This document shows, piece by piece, positions 53,032 through 61,491 of a DNA stretch of 64,000 nt; within the stretch, counting starts at the first letter, position 1; each line of letters opens with the position of its first letter. Origin of the DNA: Clostridia bacterium. GTDB lineage: Bacteria; Bacillota; Clostridia; Oscillospirales; QAKW01. The notes beneath the pieces are model-generated. The model searched no databases. It was not told the DNA's origin and saw only the letters and a list, made by a program, of their open reading frames with translations. The DNA lies in the NCBI GenBank assembly GCA_017937065.1, contig JAGBEI010000028.1:62001-126000 (forward strand), written 5' to 3'. The position numbers and the translations under genes are program-made.

Positions 53032-53778
53032 ATGAAACTGGACAGAATTATCGCAGTCCGTAACAGGAAAACGATTTATCGTGACGGCGACAGATGCCTG
53101 AAGGTCTTTGACGAGGGCTTTTCCAAGGCGGACGTGCTTAACGAGGCGTTAAATCAGGCGCGCGTTGAAGAAACGGGGCTTAATATTCCCAGAGTTTCGG
53201 AGGTCACAAAGACAGACGGGAAATGGACGATAGTTTCGGACTATATTAAGGGTAAAACGCTTGCGGAGCTTATGCGGGAAAATCCCGAAAAAAAAGATGA
53301 GTATATGAACTTTTTTGTTGAGCTTCAGCTTGAAATGCACTCAAAAACCTGCCCGCTTTTGGGAAAACTGCGCGATAAAATGGACAGAAAAATTGCACAG
53401 ACCGACCTTACTGCAACGGTGCGCTATGACCTGCATACGCGCCTTGAGGCGATGCCTAAGCACAACAAGCTGTGCCACGGCGATTTCAACCCGTCAAATA
53501 TAATTGTTTCGGACGACGGTGCGTATATTATTGACTGGTCTCATGCAACGCAGGGCAATGCCTCTGCCGACGCGGCAAGGACGTACCTTCTTTTTTGGCT
53601 TGAGGGCGATATTTCTTCAGCGGAGAAATATCTTGACCTGTTCTGCGAAAAGAGCGGTACGGAAAAACAGTATGTGCAGAAATGGATGCCGATTGTCGCG
53701 GCGTCCCAAACCGTCAAGGGCAATGAGAAAGAACGTGAATTTTTAAATTCATGGATAAATGTAGTAGATTACGAATAA
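53032..53778 (+). CDS. Aminoglycoside-phosphotransferase-like small-molecule kinase
   Basis: A 248-residue APH/choline-kinase-fold protein. It has a Lys region in the N-lobe (RCLKVFDEGFSKADVLNEALNQ), the catalytic loop LCHGDFNPSNII (near residue 147) and the metal-binding IIDWSHA (near 165). Substrates of this family vary (aminoglycosides, homoserine, choline, sugars); none can be assigned. GGGAGG precedes the ATG. It lies 13 nt before the hydrogenase-associated ferredoxin gene and may be the first gene of that operon. Confidence 0.85.
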   Translation: MKLDRIIAVRNRKTIYRDGDRCLKVFDEGFSKADVLNEALNQARVEETGLNIPRVSEVTKTDGKWTIVSDYIKGKTLAELMRENPEKKDEYMNFFVELQLEMHSKTCPLLGKLRDKMDRKIAQTDLTATVRYDLHTRLEAMPKHNKLCHGDFNPSNIIVSDDGAYIIDWSHATQGNASADAARTYLLFWLEGDISSAEKYLDLFCEKSGTEKQYVQKWMPIVAASQTVKGNEKEREFLNSWINVVDYE

Positions 53779-53791
53779 GGAGATTAAACAC

Positions 53792-54031
53792 ATGAAAATT
53801 ACAGTTTGTATCGGTTCATCATGCCACATCAAGGGCTCGCGCCAGGTCGTCGAGCAGCTTCAGTACCTTATCCGCGAAAATAACCTCGGTGATAAAGTAG
53901 AGCTTGCGGGTACTTTCTGTATGGGAAAGTGTCAGCAGGGCGTCTGCGTTACAATAGGGGATAAATTCTTTTCGGTGTCGCCCGACACTGTCGATGAATT
54001 CTTTAACGAAAACGTGCTTAAAAAGGTGTAA
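53792..54031 (+). CDS. Thioredoxin-like [2Fe-2S] ferredoxin (NuoE-like), copy 1
   Basis: A 79-residue protein with the four Cys of a thioredoxin-like 2Fe-2S ferredoxin at positions 6, 11, 43 and 47 (CIGSSC and CMGKC). It resembles the C-terminal domain of NuoE/HydC. It is probably an electron carrier to or from the sensory hydrogenase encoded two genes on. It is paralogous to the next gene, with identical Cys spacing. Confidence 0.88.
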   Translation: MKITVCIGSSCHIKGSRQVVEQLQYLIRENNLGDKVELAGTFCMGKCQQGVCVTIGDKFFSVSPDTVDEFFNENVLKKV

Positions 54032-54037
54032 GTACAT

Positions 54038-54301
54038 ATGATTATTCAGATTTGTGTCGGCAGCTCGTGCCATCTGAAGGGCTCTCAGCGTATTGTAGAG
54101 CTGTTTCAGGAAATGATTGAAAAATATAAATTGAGTGACAGTATAACGCTGGCAGGCAGCTTTTGTGCCGGTAAGTGCAACAGAGAAGGAGTCACCGTCA
54201 CGGTGGACGATGAAATTTTCACCGGGCTTACCGAGGAAAAATTTCCGGCGTTTTTTGAAGAGAATATACTGGGACGTCTGAAAGCGGAAGGGGAGCTGTA
54301 A
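54038..54301 (+). CDS. Thioredoxin-like [2Fe-2S] ferredoxin (NuoE-like), copy 2
   Basis: An 87-residue paralogue of the preceding protein with Cys 6, 11, 43 and 47 (CVGSSC and CAGKC). It lies 6 nt after copy 1 and directly abuts the sensory hydrogenase gene. Two diverged copies in tandem suggest distinct partners, or a heterodimeric carrier. Confidence 0.88.
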   Translation: MIIQICVGSSCHLKGSQRIVELFQEMIEKYKLSDSITLAGSFCAGKCNREGVTVTVDDEIFTGLTEEKFPAFFEENILGRLKAEGEL

Positions 54302-55975
54302 ATGGATTGTCTTACTCTGAAAAAATCAAACTGCAAAAACTGTTATAAATGTATCCGCCACTGCCCCGTAAAATCAATCCGTTTTTCGGGAAATCAGGCG
54401 TACATTATAGGAAATGAATGCATTCTCTGCGGTCAGTGCTTTGTCGTTTGTCCGCAGGACGCAAAGCAGATAGTGGACGAGACGGAAAAAGCAAAGGTTC
54501 TGCTCCAGAGCGGCGACCCTGTTTATGTCAGTCTTGCGCCTTCGTTTGCGGCAAACTATGAGGGCGTCGGTATCGGTGCCATGCGTGACGCAATAAAGCA
54601 GCTGGGCTTTGCGGATGCGGAGGAAACCGCTGTCGGAGCGACGATTGTAAAGCGCGAATATGACCGTATGGTCAACGAGGACAACATGGATATAATTATT
54701 TCTTCATGCTGTCACAGTATAAATCTGCTTATACAGAAATATTTTCCAAAGGAGCTGCCGTATCTTGCAAACGTGCTGTCTCCCATGCAGGCGCACTGTA
54801 CGGATATAAAAAAGCGTCATCCGAATGCCAAAACCGTGTTTATCGGTCCCTGCGTTGCCAAAAAGGACGAGGCGGCACACTATGAGGGAATCGTGGACGC
54901 GGTGCTTACATTTGATGAATTAACCCGCTGGCTTAAATCAGAAAATATCGAGCTTAAACAGGAAATGGACAGCGACGATAATTCAAAGGCGCGCTTTTTC
55001 CCGACAACGGGAGGAATACTCAAAACCATGGTGAAAGATAACCCGTCCTATACATATATGGCGCTTGACGGAGTTCAGAACTGTATCGAGGCGCTGCGCG
55101 ACATTGAAAACGGAAAAATACATAACTGTTTTATCGAAATGTCCGCATGTGTGGGAAGCTGTGTCGGCGGTCCCGTCATGGAAAAGTTTCACCGCTCTCC
55201 TGTCAGAGACTATATGTCTGTGGCAAACTTTGCGGGCAAAAACGACTTTGATGTGGCTCAGCCGGACTCGCTTTCAGTCAAAAAGACCTTTACGGTAATC
55301 GAGCGCAAGCTTCAGCCGCCGTCCGAAACGGAAATAACAGAGATTTTGCGCCAGATGGGCAAAACCAAACCGTCCGACGAGCTGAACTGCGGCTCCTGCG
55401 GCTATGATACCTGCCGCGAAAAGGCTGTTGCTATTTACCAGGGCAAGGCTGAAATATCAATGTGTCTGCCATATCTTAAGGATAAGGCGGAAAGCTTTTC
55501 AGATACAATAGTCAGAAATACGCCCAACGGTCTTATCGTTCTCAATGAAAAGCTGGAGGTTCAGCAGATAAATAAGGCGGCGCTGAAAATAATGAATCTG
55601 CGTTCCGCCTCCGATATTTTGGGTGACCAGGTTGTGCGCGTGCTGGAGCCCAAGTATTTCATGCAGGTGCTCAGCAGCGGCAGAAATATACATAATAAGC
55701 GTATGTATCTTGCCGAGTATGAAAAGTATGTGGAACAGACAATAGTCTATGATAAGGATTACAGACTGCTTGTATGTATCATGCGCGATGTCACCGATGA
55801 GGAGACGGTTCGTGAACAAAAGGAGAGCATAAGCCGTCAGACTGTGGAGATTGCCGATAAGGTAGTCGATAAGCAGATGCGGATTGTGCAGGAGATTGCC
55901 TCGCTTTTAGGCGAGACTGCCGCAGAAACAAAAATCGCGCTCTCAAAGCTGAAGGAGTCTATTTCCGATGAATAA
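54302..55975 (+). CDS. hydS: Sensory [FeFe] hydrogenase with PAS domain (HydS-type, group C)
   Basis: A 557-residue protein. Two [4Fe-4S] ferredoxin motifs lie at residues 11-52 (CKNCYKCIRHCP, CILCGQCFVVCP). The H-cluster domain follows, with L1 SSCCHS near 136, L2 GPCVAKKDE near 182 and L3 EMSACVGSCVGG near 279. A further CGSCGYDTC cluster motif lies near 362. A PAS domain spans about 395-505, followed by a C-terminal coiled coil. L1 departs from the catalytic TSCCPxW form, as is known for putative H2-sensing group C enzymes. It overlaps the phosphatase gene by 8 nt. It probably senses H2 or redox state and signals through the phosphatase. Confidence 0.9.
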   Translation: MDCLTLKKSNCKNCYKCIRHCPVKSIRFSGNQAYIIGNECILCGQCFVVCPQDAKQIVDETEKAKVLLQSGDPVYVSLAPSFAANYEGVGIGAMRDAIKQLGFADAEETAVGATIVKREYDRMVNEDNMDIIISSCCHSINLLIQKYFPKELPYLANVLSPMQAHCTDIKKRHPNAKTVFIGPCVAKKDEAAHYEGIVDAVLTFDELTRWLKSENIELKQEMDSDDNSKARFFPTTGGILKTMVKDNPSYTYMALDGVQNCIEALRDIENGKIHNCFIEMSACVGSCVGGPVMEKFHRSPVRDYMSVANFAGKNDFDVAQPDSLSVKKTFTVIERKLQPPSETEITEILRQMGKTKPSDELNCGSCGYDTCREKAVAIYQGKAEISMCLPYLKDKAESFSDTIVRNTPNGLIVLNEKLEVQQINKAALKIMNLRSASDILGDQVVRVLEPKYFMQVLSSGRNIHNKRMYLAEYEKYVEQTIVYDKDYRLLVCIMRDVTDEETVREQKESISRQTVEIADKVVDKQMRIVQEIASLLGETAAETKIALSKLKESISDE

Positions 55976-57140
55976 TCTGTGCGCCGATATCGGCTATAAA
56001 AGTATAAACCATGTCGGCGAACAGCTTTGCGGCGACCATGTCGATATTGTCGAGCAGAGCGAAACGTCGTCCGTTGTTGTACTCGCTGACGGGCTGGGCA
56101 GCGGGGTCAAGGCAAGTATTCTGTCCACTCTGACATCTAAGATAATATCGACAATGATGGCACAGGGGCTGTCGCTTGAGGAATGTGTTTCGACCATTGC
56201 CGCAACTTTGCCTATCTGTTCGGTAAGGGGCGTTGCGTATTCAACCTTTACCATTGTGCATATTATCGAAAATGAGACTGTCGAGCTTATTCAGTATGAT
56301 AATCCGCACGTCATAATGATTCGTGACTGTGAAAATTTTGAGTATCCGAAAAGCGAGCTTAATATAGACGGCAAAAAGATTTACAAGTCGGTAATCAAGC
56401 TCAGGGAAAACGATATATTTATTGCAATGAGCGACGGCTGCCCGCACGCGGGAATCGGCACGGCGTTTAACTTTGGGTGGAAGCGCGAAGATATTGCAGA
56501 TTTTATGACCACCGTCGCGCATGTCGGCTACACTGCAAAAACACTTTCGACAATGCTGGTCGATGAGTGTAACAGACTTTACGGCAACCGTCCGGGCGAT
56601 GACGCCACGGCATGCGTTATAAGAATACGTAAGCGCGAGCCTATGAATTTGCTGTTCGGACCTCCGTCAAACCGCGACGACTGCGACCGCATGATGTCAC
56701 TGTTCTTTTCCAAGGAGGGAAAGCATATTATCTGCGGCGGTACAACGTCGTCGATTGCTTCCAAGTACCTGGGAAAACCGATAAAGGCAACTCTTAACTT
56801 TGAAATGAGCGACGTGCCGCCGATTGCCGAGATAGAGGGCGTTGACCTTGTCACGGAAGGCGTTATCACAATTAACAAGGTTTTGGAATTTGCAAAGGAC
56901 GCGCTTGCGGAAAACAAGCAGTATGAGCACTGGAGCGTTAAGCATGACGGAGCTTCGATGATATGCCGGCTTCTTTTTGAGGAGGCGACAGATATTAATT
57001 TTTATGTCGGCAGGGCTGTAAATCCGGCGCATCAGAACCCTGACCTTCCTATAAACTTCAACATAAAGATGAATTTGGTTGAGGAGCTGTCAGACTGTCT
57101 GAAAAAAATGGGTAAACGTATAAAGGTGAGCTACTTTTAA
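55968..57140 (+). CDS. SpoIIE/PP2C-type serine/threonine phosphatase
   Basis: A 390-residue protein. The phosphatase core carries the metal ligands in VVLADGLGSGVKAS (near residue 38), AMSDGCPHAG and GDDATACVI (near 208). A C-terminal part of about 150 residues (from SNRDDCDRMMSLFF) is not recognised; its GGTTSSIASKYLGK segment suggests a separate domain. It overlaps the HydS gene and is followed by a hydrogenase gene. The clear inference is that the sensory hydrogenase controls dephosphorylation of a partner. No anti-sigma or kinase gene is adjacent. Confidence 0.88.
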   Translation: MNNLCADIGYKSINHVGEQLCGDHVDIVEQSETSSVVVLADGLGSGVKASILSTLTSKIISTMMAQGLSLEECVSTIAATLPICSVRGVAYSTFTIVHIIENETVELIQYDNPHVIMIRDCENFEYPKSELNIDGKKIYKSVIKLRENDIFIAMSDGCPHAGIGTAFNFGWKREDIADFMTTVAHVGYTAKTLSTMLVDECNRLYGNRPGDDATACVIRIRKREPMNLLFGPPSNRDDCDRMMSLFFSKEGKHIICGGTTSSIASKYLGKPIKATLNFEMSDVPPIAEIEGVDLVTEGVITINKVLEFAKDALAENKQYEHWSVKHDGASMICRLLFEEATDINFYVGRAVNPAHQNPDLPINFNIKMNLVEELSDCLKKMGKRIKVSYF

Positions 57141-57164
57141 GTATTAGTATCTCGGAGGTAATAA

Positions 57165-58589
57165 ATGAGAAAATTCGATACAAAGGTTCAGCATTTAAAA
57201 TATAAGGTTCTGCGTGAGGTGGCGCGCCAGGCATGGCGGGATACGCTGCTTGACAATGTTTTGGATATCCCCAAAACAATAATTCCGGGCAATACTCCGA
57301 CTATGCGCTGCTGTGTATATAAGGAACGTGCAATTCTTGCCGATCGTGTAAAGCTGGCAATGGGCGGCGACAAGGATAACCACAACGTAATAGAGGTTAT
57401 CGAGACCGCATGCGATGAGTGCCCGATGGGCGGATATGAGGTCACAAATGCCTGCCGCGGCTGTCTTGCTCACCGATGTGAGGACGTATGCAAACGCGGA
57501 GCAATTACTTTTGACAGCAACCACGTGGCGCATATAGATAAAGCTAAGTGCGTAGACTGCGGCGCATGTGCAAAGGTTTGCCCCTTTACAGCGATTGTGA
57601 ATCGTAAGCGTCCGTGCCAGAATGCGTGCAAGGTCAAGGCTATATCAATGAATGAGAATAAGGCGGCTAAAATCGACAATGATAAATGTATCGCCTGCGG
57701 TGCCTGCGTTTATCAGTGTCCGTTCGGAGCTATTATGGATGAGTCATATATCCTTGACGTTATAGATGTAATCAAAAAGAGCAACAGGAACGAAAAATTC
57801 AAGGTCTATGCGCTTGTGGCACCGTCCGTTTCCAGTCAGTTTACATATGCCAAGCTCGGTCAGGTTATATCGGGGCTTAAAGAGCTGGGCTTTTTTACGG
57901 TAATCGAGGCGGCACTGGGCGCGGATATGGTTGCACACGCCGAGTCAAAGGAGCTGGCGGAAAAAGGCTTTCTCACAAGCTCCTGCTGCCCTGCTTTTGT
58001 GGATTTTGTACATAAGAATTTTCCGGAGCTTGTGCCTTTTGTCTCTCATAATCTTTCGCCTATGGCAACTATCGCAAAATATATCAAGGAAACCGATGAA
58101 ACGTCAAAGATAGTGTTTATAGGTCCGTGCACGGCTAAAAAGGCAGAGATACAAAAGGAATCGGTAAAGCCGTATGTTGATGTTGTAATGACTTTTGAGG
58201 AGCTTCAGGCTCTGTTTGACAGCAAGGATATCGACATAACCACTCTTCCTGAAGACGTTTTGGATAATGCGTCTTATTTCGGTCGTATTTTTGCCCGCAG
58301 CGGCGGTCTGTCGGATGCGGTTGCGCAGGGACTTAAAGAGCATGGCATTTCCGATTTTGAGCTGAAGGCAGTTCCGTGCGACGGAATTGAGGCGTGCAAA
58401 ATTGCGCTTCTTAAAAAGAGTAAGGGTGTACTGGACGGCAACTTTATCGAGGGTATGGCATGCATAGGCGGTTGTATCGGCGGTGCAGGCTGCCTGACTC
58501 ACGGTGCAAAGGATAAGTCGGAGGTTGATAAGTACGGTATGGAGGCTTACGAAAAGACTATTTCCGACGCAATTTCAATGTATATATAA
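57165..58589 (+). CDS. [FeFe] hydrogenase, monomeric group B type
   Basis: A 474-residue enzyme. A Cys-rich N-terminus precedes ferredoxin-type motifs CRGCLAHRCEDVC (near 95), CVDCGACAKVCP (near 127) and CIACGACVYQCP (near 170). The H-cluster domain follows with L1 TSSCCPAF (near 270), L2 GPCTAKKAE (near 319) and L3 EGMACIGGCIGG (near 428). All H-cluster Cys are present, so it is probably a working H2-evolving or uptake enzyme using ferredoxin. GGAGG precedes the ATG. No hydE, hydF or hydG maturase gene is in the window. Confidence 0.93.
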   Translation: MRKFDTKVQHLKYKVLREVARQAWRDTLLDNVLDIPKTIIPGNTPTMRCCVYKERAILADRVKLAMGGDKDNHNVIEVIETACDECPMGGYEVTNACRGCLAHRCEDVCKRGAITFDSNHVAHIDKAKCVDCGACAKVCPFTAIVNRKRPCQNACKVKAISMNENKAAKIDNDKCIACGACVYQCPFGAIMDESYILDVIDVIKKSNRNEKFKVYALVAPSVSSQFTYAKLGQVISGLKELGFFTVIEAALGADMVAHAESKELAEKGFLTSSCCPAFVDFVHKNFPELVPFVSHNLSPMATIAKYIKETDETSKIVFIGPCTAKKAEIQKESVKPYVDVVMTFEELQALFDSKDIDITTLPEDVLDNASYFGRIFARSGGLSDAVAQGLKEHGISDFELKAVPCDGIEACKIALLKKSKGVLDGNFIEGMACIGGCIGGAGCLTHGAKDKSEVDKYGMEAYEKTISDAISMYI

Positions 58590-58628
58590 ATCCGATGCTC
58601 ACTATTTAAAATTTGAAAGAGAAAAAAT

Positions 58629-59066
58629 ATGGGAATATTTGATAAATTCAGAAAATCAGAAAAAAATACCGATGTTATAGTAAATAATGCTCTGAAAAAC
58701 AGTAATACCGCTTTAAATTATGCCAAGAGCTTTAAAAAGAATTTCGACTATTCAAAAACAAGTATAATTGATTTGGAGGAAATTCTAAATTATTATTCAA
58801 ATGATATTTCCAAAAGCAAACCAACCGAAAATCAGATTTGGAGTATGTCGGTCATTTTCGGCTCTTATTTGGGGGAAGTAATGCTTAAAAACGGTCTTGC
58901 CGAAAAAGGCTATAAATGGGGTACGGACAATTTTTCAAATATACCTTTATTAGTCAATGCAGACGGTAGCTTTGTTACTCCAAATGATAAGGTATATAAA
59001 AGACTGGTAAACGGTAAAGAAGATAGTGTAATATCATTTTATGATGTTATTATGAGCATGGATTAA
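58629..59066 (+). CDS. Small cytoplasmic protein of unknown function
   Basis: A 145-residue protein with no signal peptide or membrane helix. It starts MGIFDKFRKSEKN and contains YSNDISKSKPTENQIWSMSVIFGSYLGEVMLKNG, a pattern resembling small immunity- or DUF3806-like proteins. AT-rich codons distinguish it from its neighbours, suggesting later acquisition. GAAAGAGAAAA precedes the ATG. A strong terminator follows. Confidence 0.75.
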   Translation: MGIFDKFRKSEKNTDVIVNNALKNSNTALNYAKSFKKNFDYSKTSIIDLEEILNYYSNDISKSKPTENQIWSMSVIFGSYLGEVMLKNGLAEKGYKWGTDNFSNIPLLVNADGSFVTPNDKVYKRLVNGKEDSVISFYDVIMSMD

Positions 59067-59090
59067 ATACAGTTTTATATTATTTAAAAA

Positions 59091-59122
59091 CAGCCGGCAG
59101 CTAATTAGCTGCCGGCTGCTTT
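59091..59122. terminator. Terminator after the small unknown gene
   Basis: CAGCCGGCAGCTAA/TTAGCTGCCGGCTG, a 28-bp perfect palindrome followed by CTTTT. Confidence 0.88.
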
Positions 59123-59180
59123 TATGCCGTTTACTGAAAACGGATAATTTTAATAAGTATGTAAATATATTTTCATGGTT

Positions 59181-60101
59181 TTACGGCTTGCAGACAGAGC
59201 AGGGCTCATAATTTTCGTTTATAAGCTGTTGTCTGTCTCCCGTAAATTCTTTTTTGTTTTCTGACTTTGTCTGTGAGACTGAACTGCATTCGGGCAAATG
59301 AAACTTTTTGGTGTTTGTGTTGAGAATATATGTTTTGCCGCTGCCGTCTGTATTATCGGGGGTTGCAGCCGTTTCCGACAGGTGACTTTTACCTGTGGCA
59401 TAGTCAATGTCTATTTGCGGCTGACAGTTGTAAACGTAAACATTAAAGCTTATGCCGCTTCCGCCGTCTTCTACCGACAGGGCTTGTATATGTACGCCGC
59501 TTGCCACTAAATTGTCATCTTTGAAAATCGGTGTTACACGATACATAACATGATTTTCCGTTTCTTTTATGTAGTCTGCAACCATATTCTCAAACGGCAG
59601 CATACCTTCCGTGTTCATGTATCTTGTGCCCGTAATCAGATTTTTCTCATTTGCGTTTTCTCCGCTGAGCTGATACCCTATAAGATGGCACCTGTTGTAA
59701 AGATATTTTCCGTCCACAATGTCATATTTTACCGTCTGCCAGCCGCTCGGTTTTATCTGTCCTATGCCGCCGCGTTCCTGCGTCGGCATAAGCTCCGTGC
59801 CTATACATGCCTGTGCCGTCCCGCACCTGCCCAGAGCGTCCAAATCGCTGTATTGCTCATAGGCTTTGTCGGTTATTTCGTTTTCGGAAAATTCAGGCAC
59901 GTTATTGTTAATTAATACATACGGTTCACCTGAAAAATCAGGTATATCAAATAGGCTTGCGGATGTTGCCTGCGGCTGCTGTTCACGATACTTTTCACCG
60001 AGCGGTAAAAATCTGTAAATTGCTGCAAGAACAATGACTGCAAAAAGTATAATGCTAATTAACTTTACAGCTGATTTGCTGTTTTTTACTGCTTTATTCA
60101 C
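59181..60101 (-). CDS. Membrane-anchored or secreted DNA/RNA non-specific endonuclease with a Cys-rich tail
   Basis: A 306-residue protein. One N-terminal hydrophobic segment (residues 14-30) serves as signal or anchor. A NUC1/EndA-like domain follows, with the catalytic His in YNRCHLIGYQL (near 138) and NLITGTRYMN (metal-binding Asn region). The C-terminus has a small Cys domain (FHLPECSSVSQ...PCSVCKP) like that of Ada-type metal-binding modules found on secreted nucleases. It could serve DNA uptake or nucleotide scavenging. No competence genes are nearby. Confidence 0.88.
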   Translation of the reverse strand: MNKAVKNSKSAVKLISIILFAVIVLAAIYRFLPLGEKYREQQPQATSASLFDIPDFSGEPYVLINNNVPEFSENEITDKAYEQYSDLDALGRCGTAQACIGTELMPTQERGGIGQIKPSGWQTVKYDIVDGKYLYNRCHLIGYQLSGENANEKNLITGTRYMNTEGMLPFENMVADYIKETENHVMYRVTPIFKDDNLVASGVHIQALSVEDGGSGISFNVYVYNCQPQIDIDYATGKSHLSETAATPDNTDGSGKTYILNTNTKKFHLPECSSVSQTKSENKKEFTGDRQQLINENYEPCSVCKP

Positions 60102-60207
60102 GTACCCACTCCTCTTTATTATAAGCTCATGTGAAAGATCCTTGAAATTGTACTTGATTTTAAGCTGAATTTATCGTTCTCTCTGCAAAAAGCGTTTCTC
60201 CGTTTTA

Positions 60208-60747
60208 TCAGCTTTCGGATAAACTGTCATAGTATTCACTGTCATTTATGGAATAGACAGTATGCGGCATATGCATGTTATAGTAGAATTTATCGAGCCT
60301 GCCGACGGCGGTCATGCCGTTTCGCTTTGCAACCATTTGTGACGGGATGTTGTTGTCCCGTATTATAGAGTATACCCTGCGGACTTTAAGCGTCTCAAAG
60401 GCGTACTTTTTGCATGCGGCTGCCGCCTCTGTTGCATAACCGTTATGCCAGTATGCTTTTTTAAACAGATATCCTATTTCGACAACGTCAGTACCGTTGA
60501 AGTCCTGTACGGTGAGCCCGCACTGACCGATAAATGCGCCGCTGTCCTTTAAAATGACCGCCCACAGTCCGAAACCGTGCTCGTCATAGCGCCTAAGCTG
60601 TTTTTCCAGCCATTCCTGCACTTCCTTGTCGTCAAAGGCGTGCTCGTATGCGTACATCACGTCCTTATCCTGCAATATTTCGCACAGCTCGTTAAAGTCG
60701 TCCCGGCACAGCTCTCTCATGTACAGTCGTTTTGTTTCTGTTATCAT
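60208..60747 (-). CDS. GNAT-family N-acetyltransferase (RimJ/RimL-like)
   Basis: A 179-residue acetyltransferase. It starts MITETKRLYMRELCRDDFNELCEIL; the acetyl-CoA loop region reads YWHNGYATEAAAACKKYAFE, and the late IIRDNNIPSQMVAKRNGM motif is typical of the RimJ/RimL group. Substrate unknown (ribosomal proteins, antibiotics or metabolites are possible). GAAGGAG lies 9 nt upstream of ATG 60747; an in-frame ATG at 60780 lacks a site. Confidence 0.9.
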   Translation of the reverse strand: MITETKRLYMRELCRDDFNELCEILQDKDVMYAYEHAFDDKEVQEWLEKQLRRYDEHGFGLWAVILKDSGAFIGQCGLTVQDFNGTDVVEIGYLFKKAYWHNGYATEAAAACKKYAFETLKVRRVYSIIRDNNIPSQMVAKRNGMTAVGRLDKFYYNMHMPHTVYSINDSEYYDSLSES

Positions 60748-60786
60748 ATGTATATACTCCTTCTCATTAAACGGGCGCATTTTATA

Positions 60787-61479
60787 CTACATAAGAAGCT
60801 TACGCTCAAGATAATTTCTCAGTTTAGGGCAGGCGGCGACCGTTAAAAGCGCTGCTCCTATCAATGCAAATACCGTGAGCGGGTAAACGGACCAGACCAA
60901 TCTTTGGGCAAGTCCGAATGTGTGAATTAACAAAAATTCCGTGAAAACGATAAATCCGCCGAACATTATAAATGCTCCGCCCAGTATATACAGTATTTTT
61001 TGCCTGAAATACCTGCACAGAAATACAGACAAGCAGGTAAGTGCCGCCAAGGATACCACGACGGGCAGGGCAAAGGGGGTAAACCATTTTGCTTGGATGC
61101 TTTGATTGATATAATAAAGATACAGAAGAACCGATGCAAAATCAACAGCAAGGAACAGTACGGGCTCTCGCTTTTTAAACCACATCGGCAGAATTATAAT
61201 GATATAACCCAGTGCGATTCCGCCTGCGGCATACCCTGACCAGACGACGGTTCCGCTGCGTGACAGGTCGCATATAAGCGTCAGTGCCGCGGCGGTAAAG
61301 AATAAAAATGAAAGAATGGATAAAAAACCGTTTCGGTTCAGCTCCCTGTATACCGTTTTATTTTCCGGAAACGGAGCGGGGGCGTTTTTTATAAATTCGG
61401 GATAGATTATTTCGGTGCCGCACAGCGGGCATTTTTTTTCGTGCTCTGCCAGCTCGACGCCGCATTTTATGCAGTACAT
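60787..61479 (-). CDS. Zinc-ribbon multi-pass membrane protein (DUF6320-like)
   Basis: A 230-residue protein. An N-terminal zinc ribbon has Cys at residues 3, 6, 17 and 20. Six predicted membrane helices follow (from about 50). It is encoded 12 nt downstream of the hydrolase-acyltransferase fusion gene in the same direction, so the two probably work together. Function unknown. Confidence 0.82.
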   Translation of the reverse strand: MYCIKCGVELAEHEKKCPLCGTEIIYPEFIKNAPAPFPENKTVYRELNRNGFLSILSFLFFTAAALTLICDLSRSGTVVWSGYAAGGIALGYIIIILPMWFKKREPVLFLAVDFASVLLYLYYINQSIQAKWFTPFALPVVVSLAALTCLSVFLCRYFRQKILYILGGAFIMFGGFIVFTEFLLIHTFGLAQRLVWSVYPLTVFALIGAALLTVAACPKLRNYLERKLLM

Positions 61480-61491
61480 AGCGTTGCCTCC

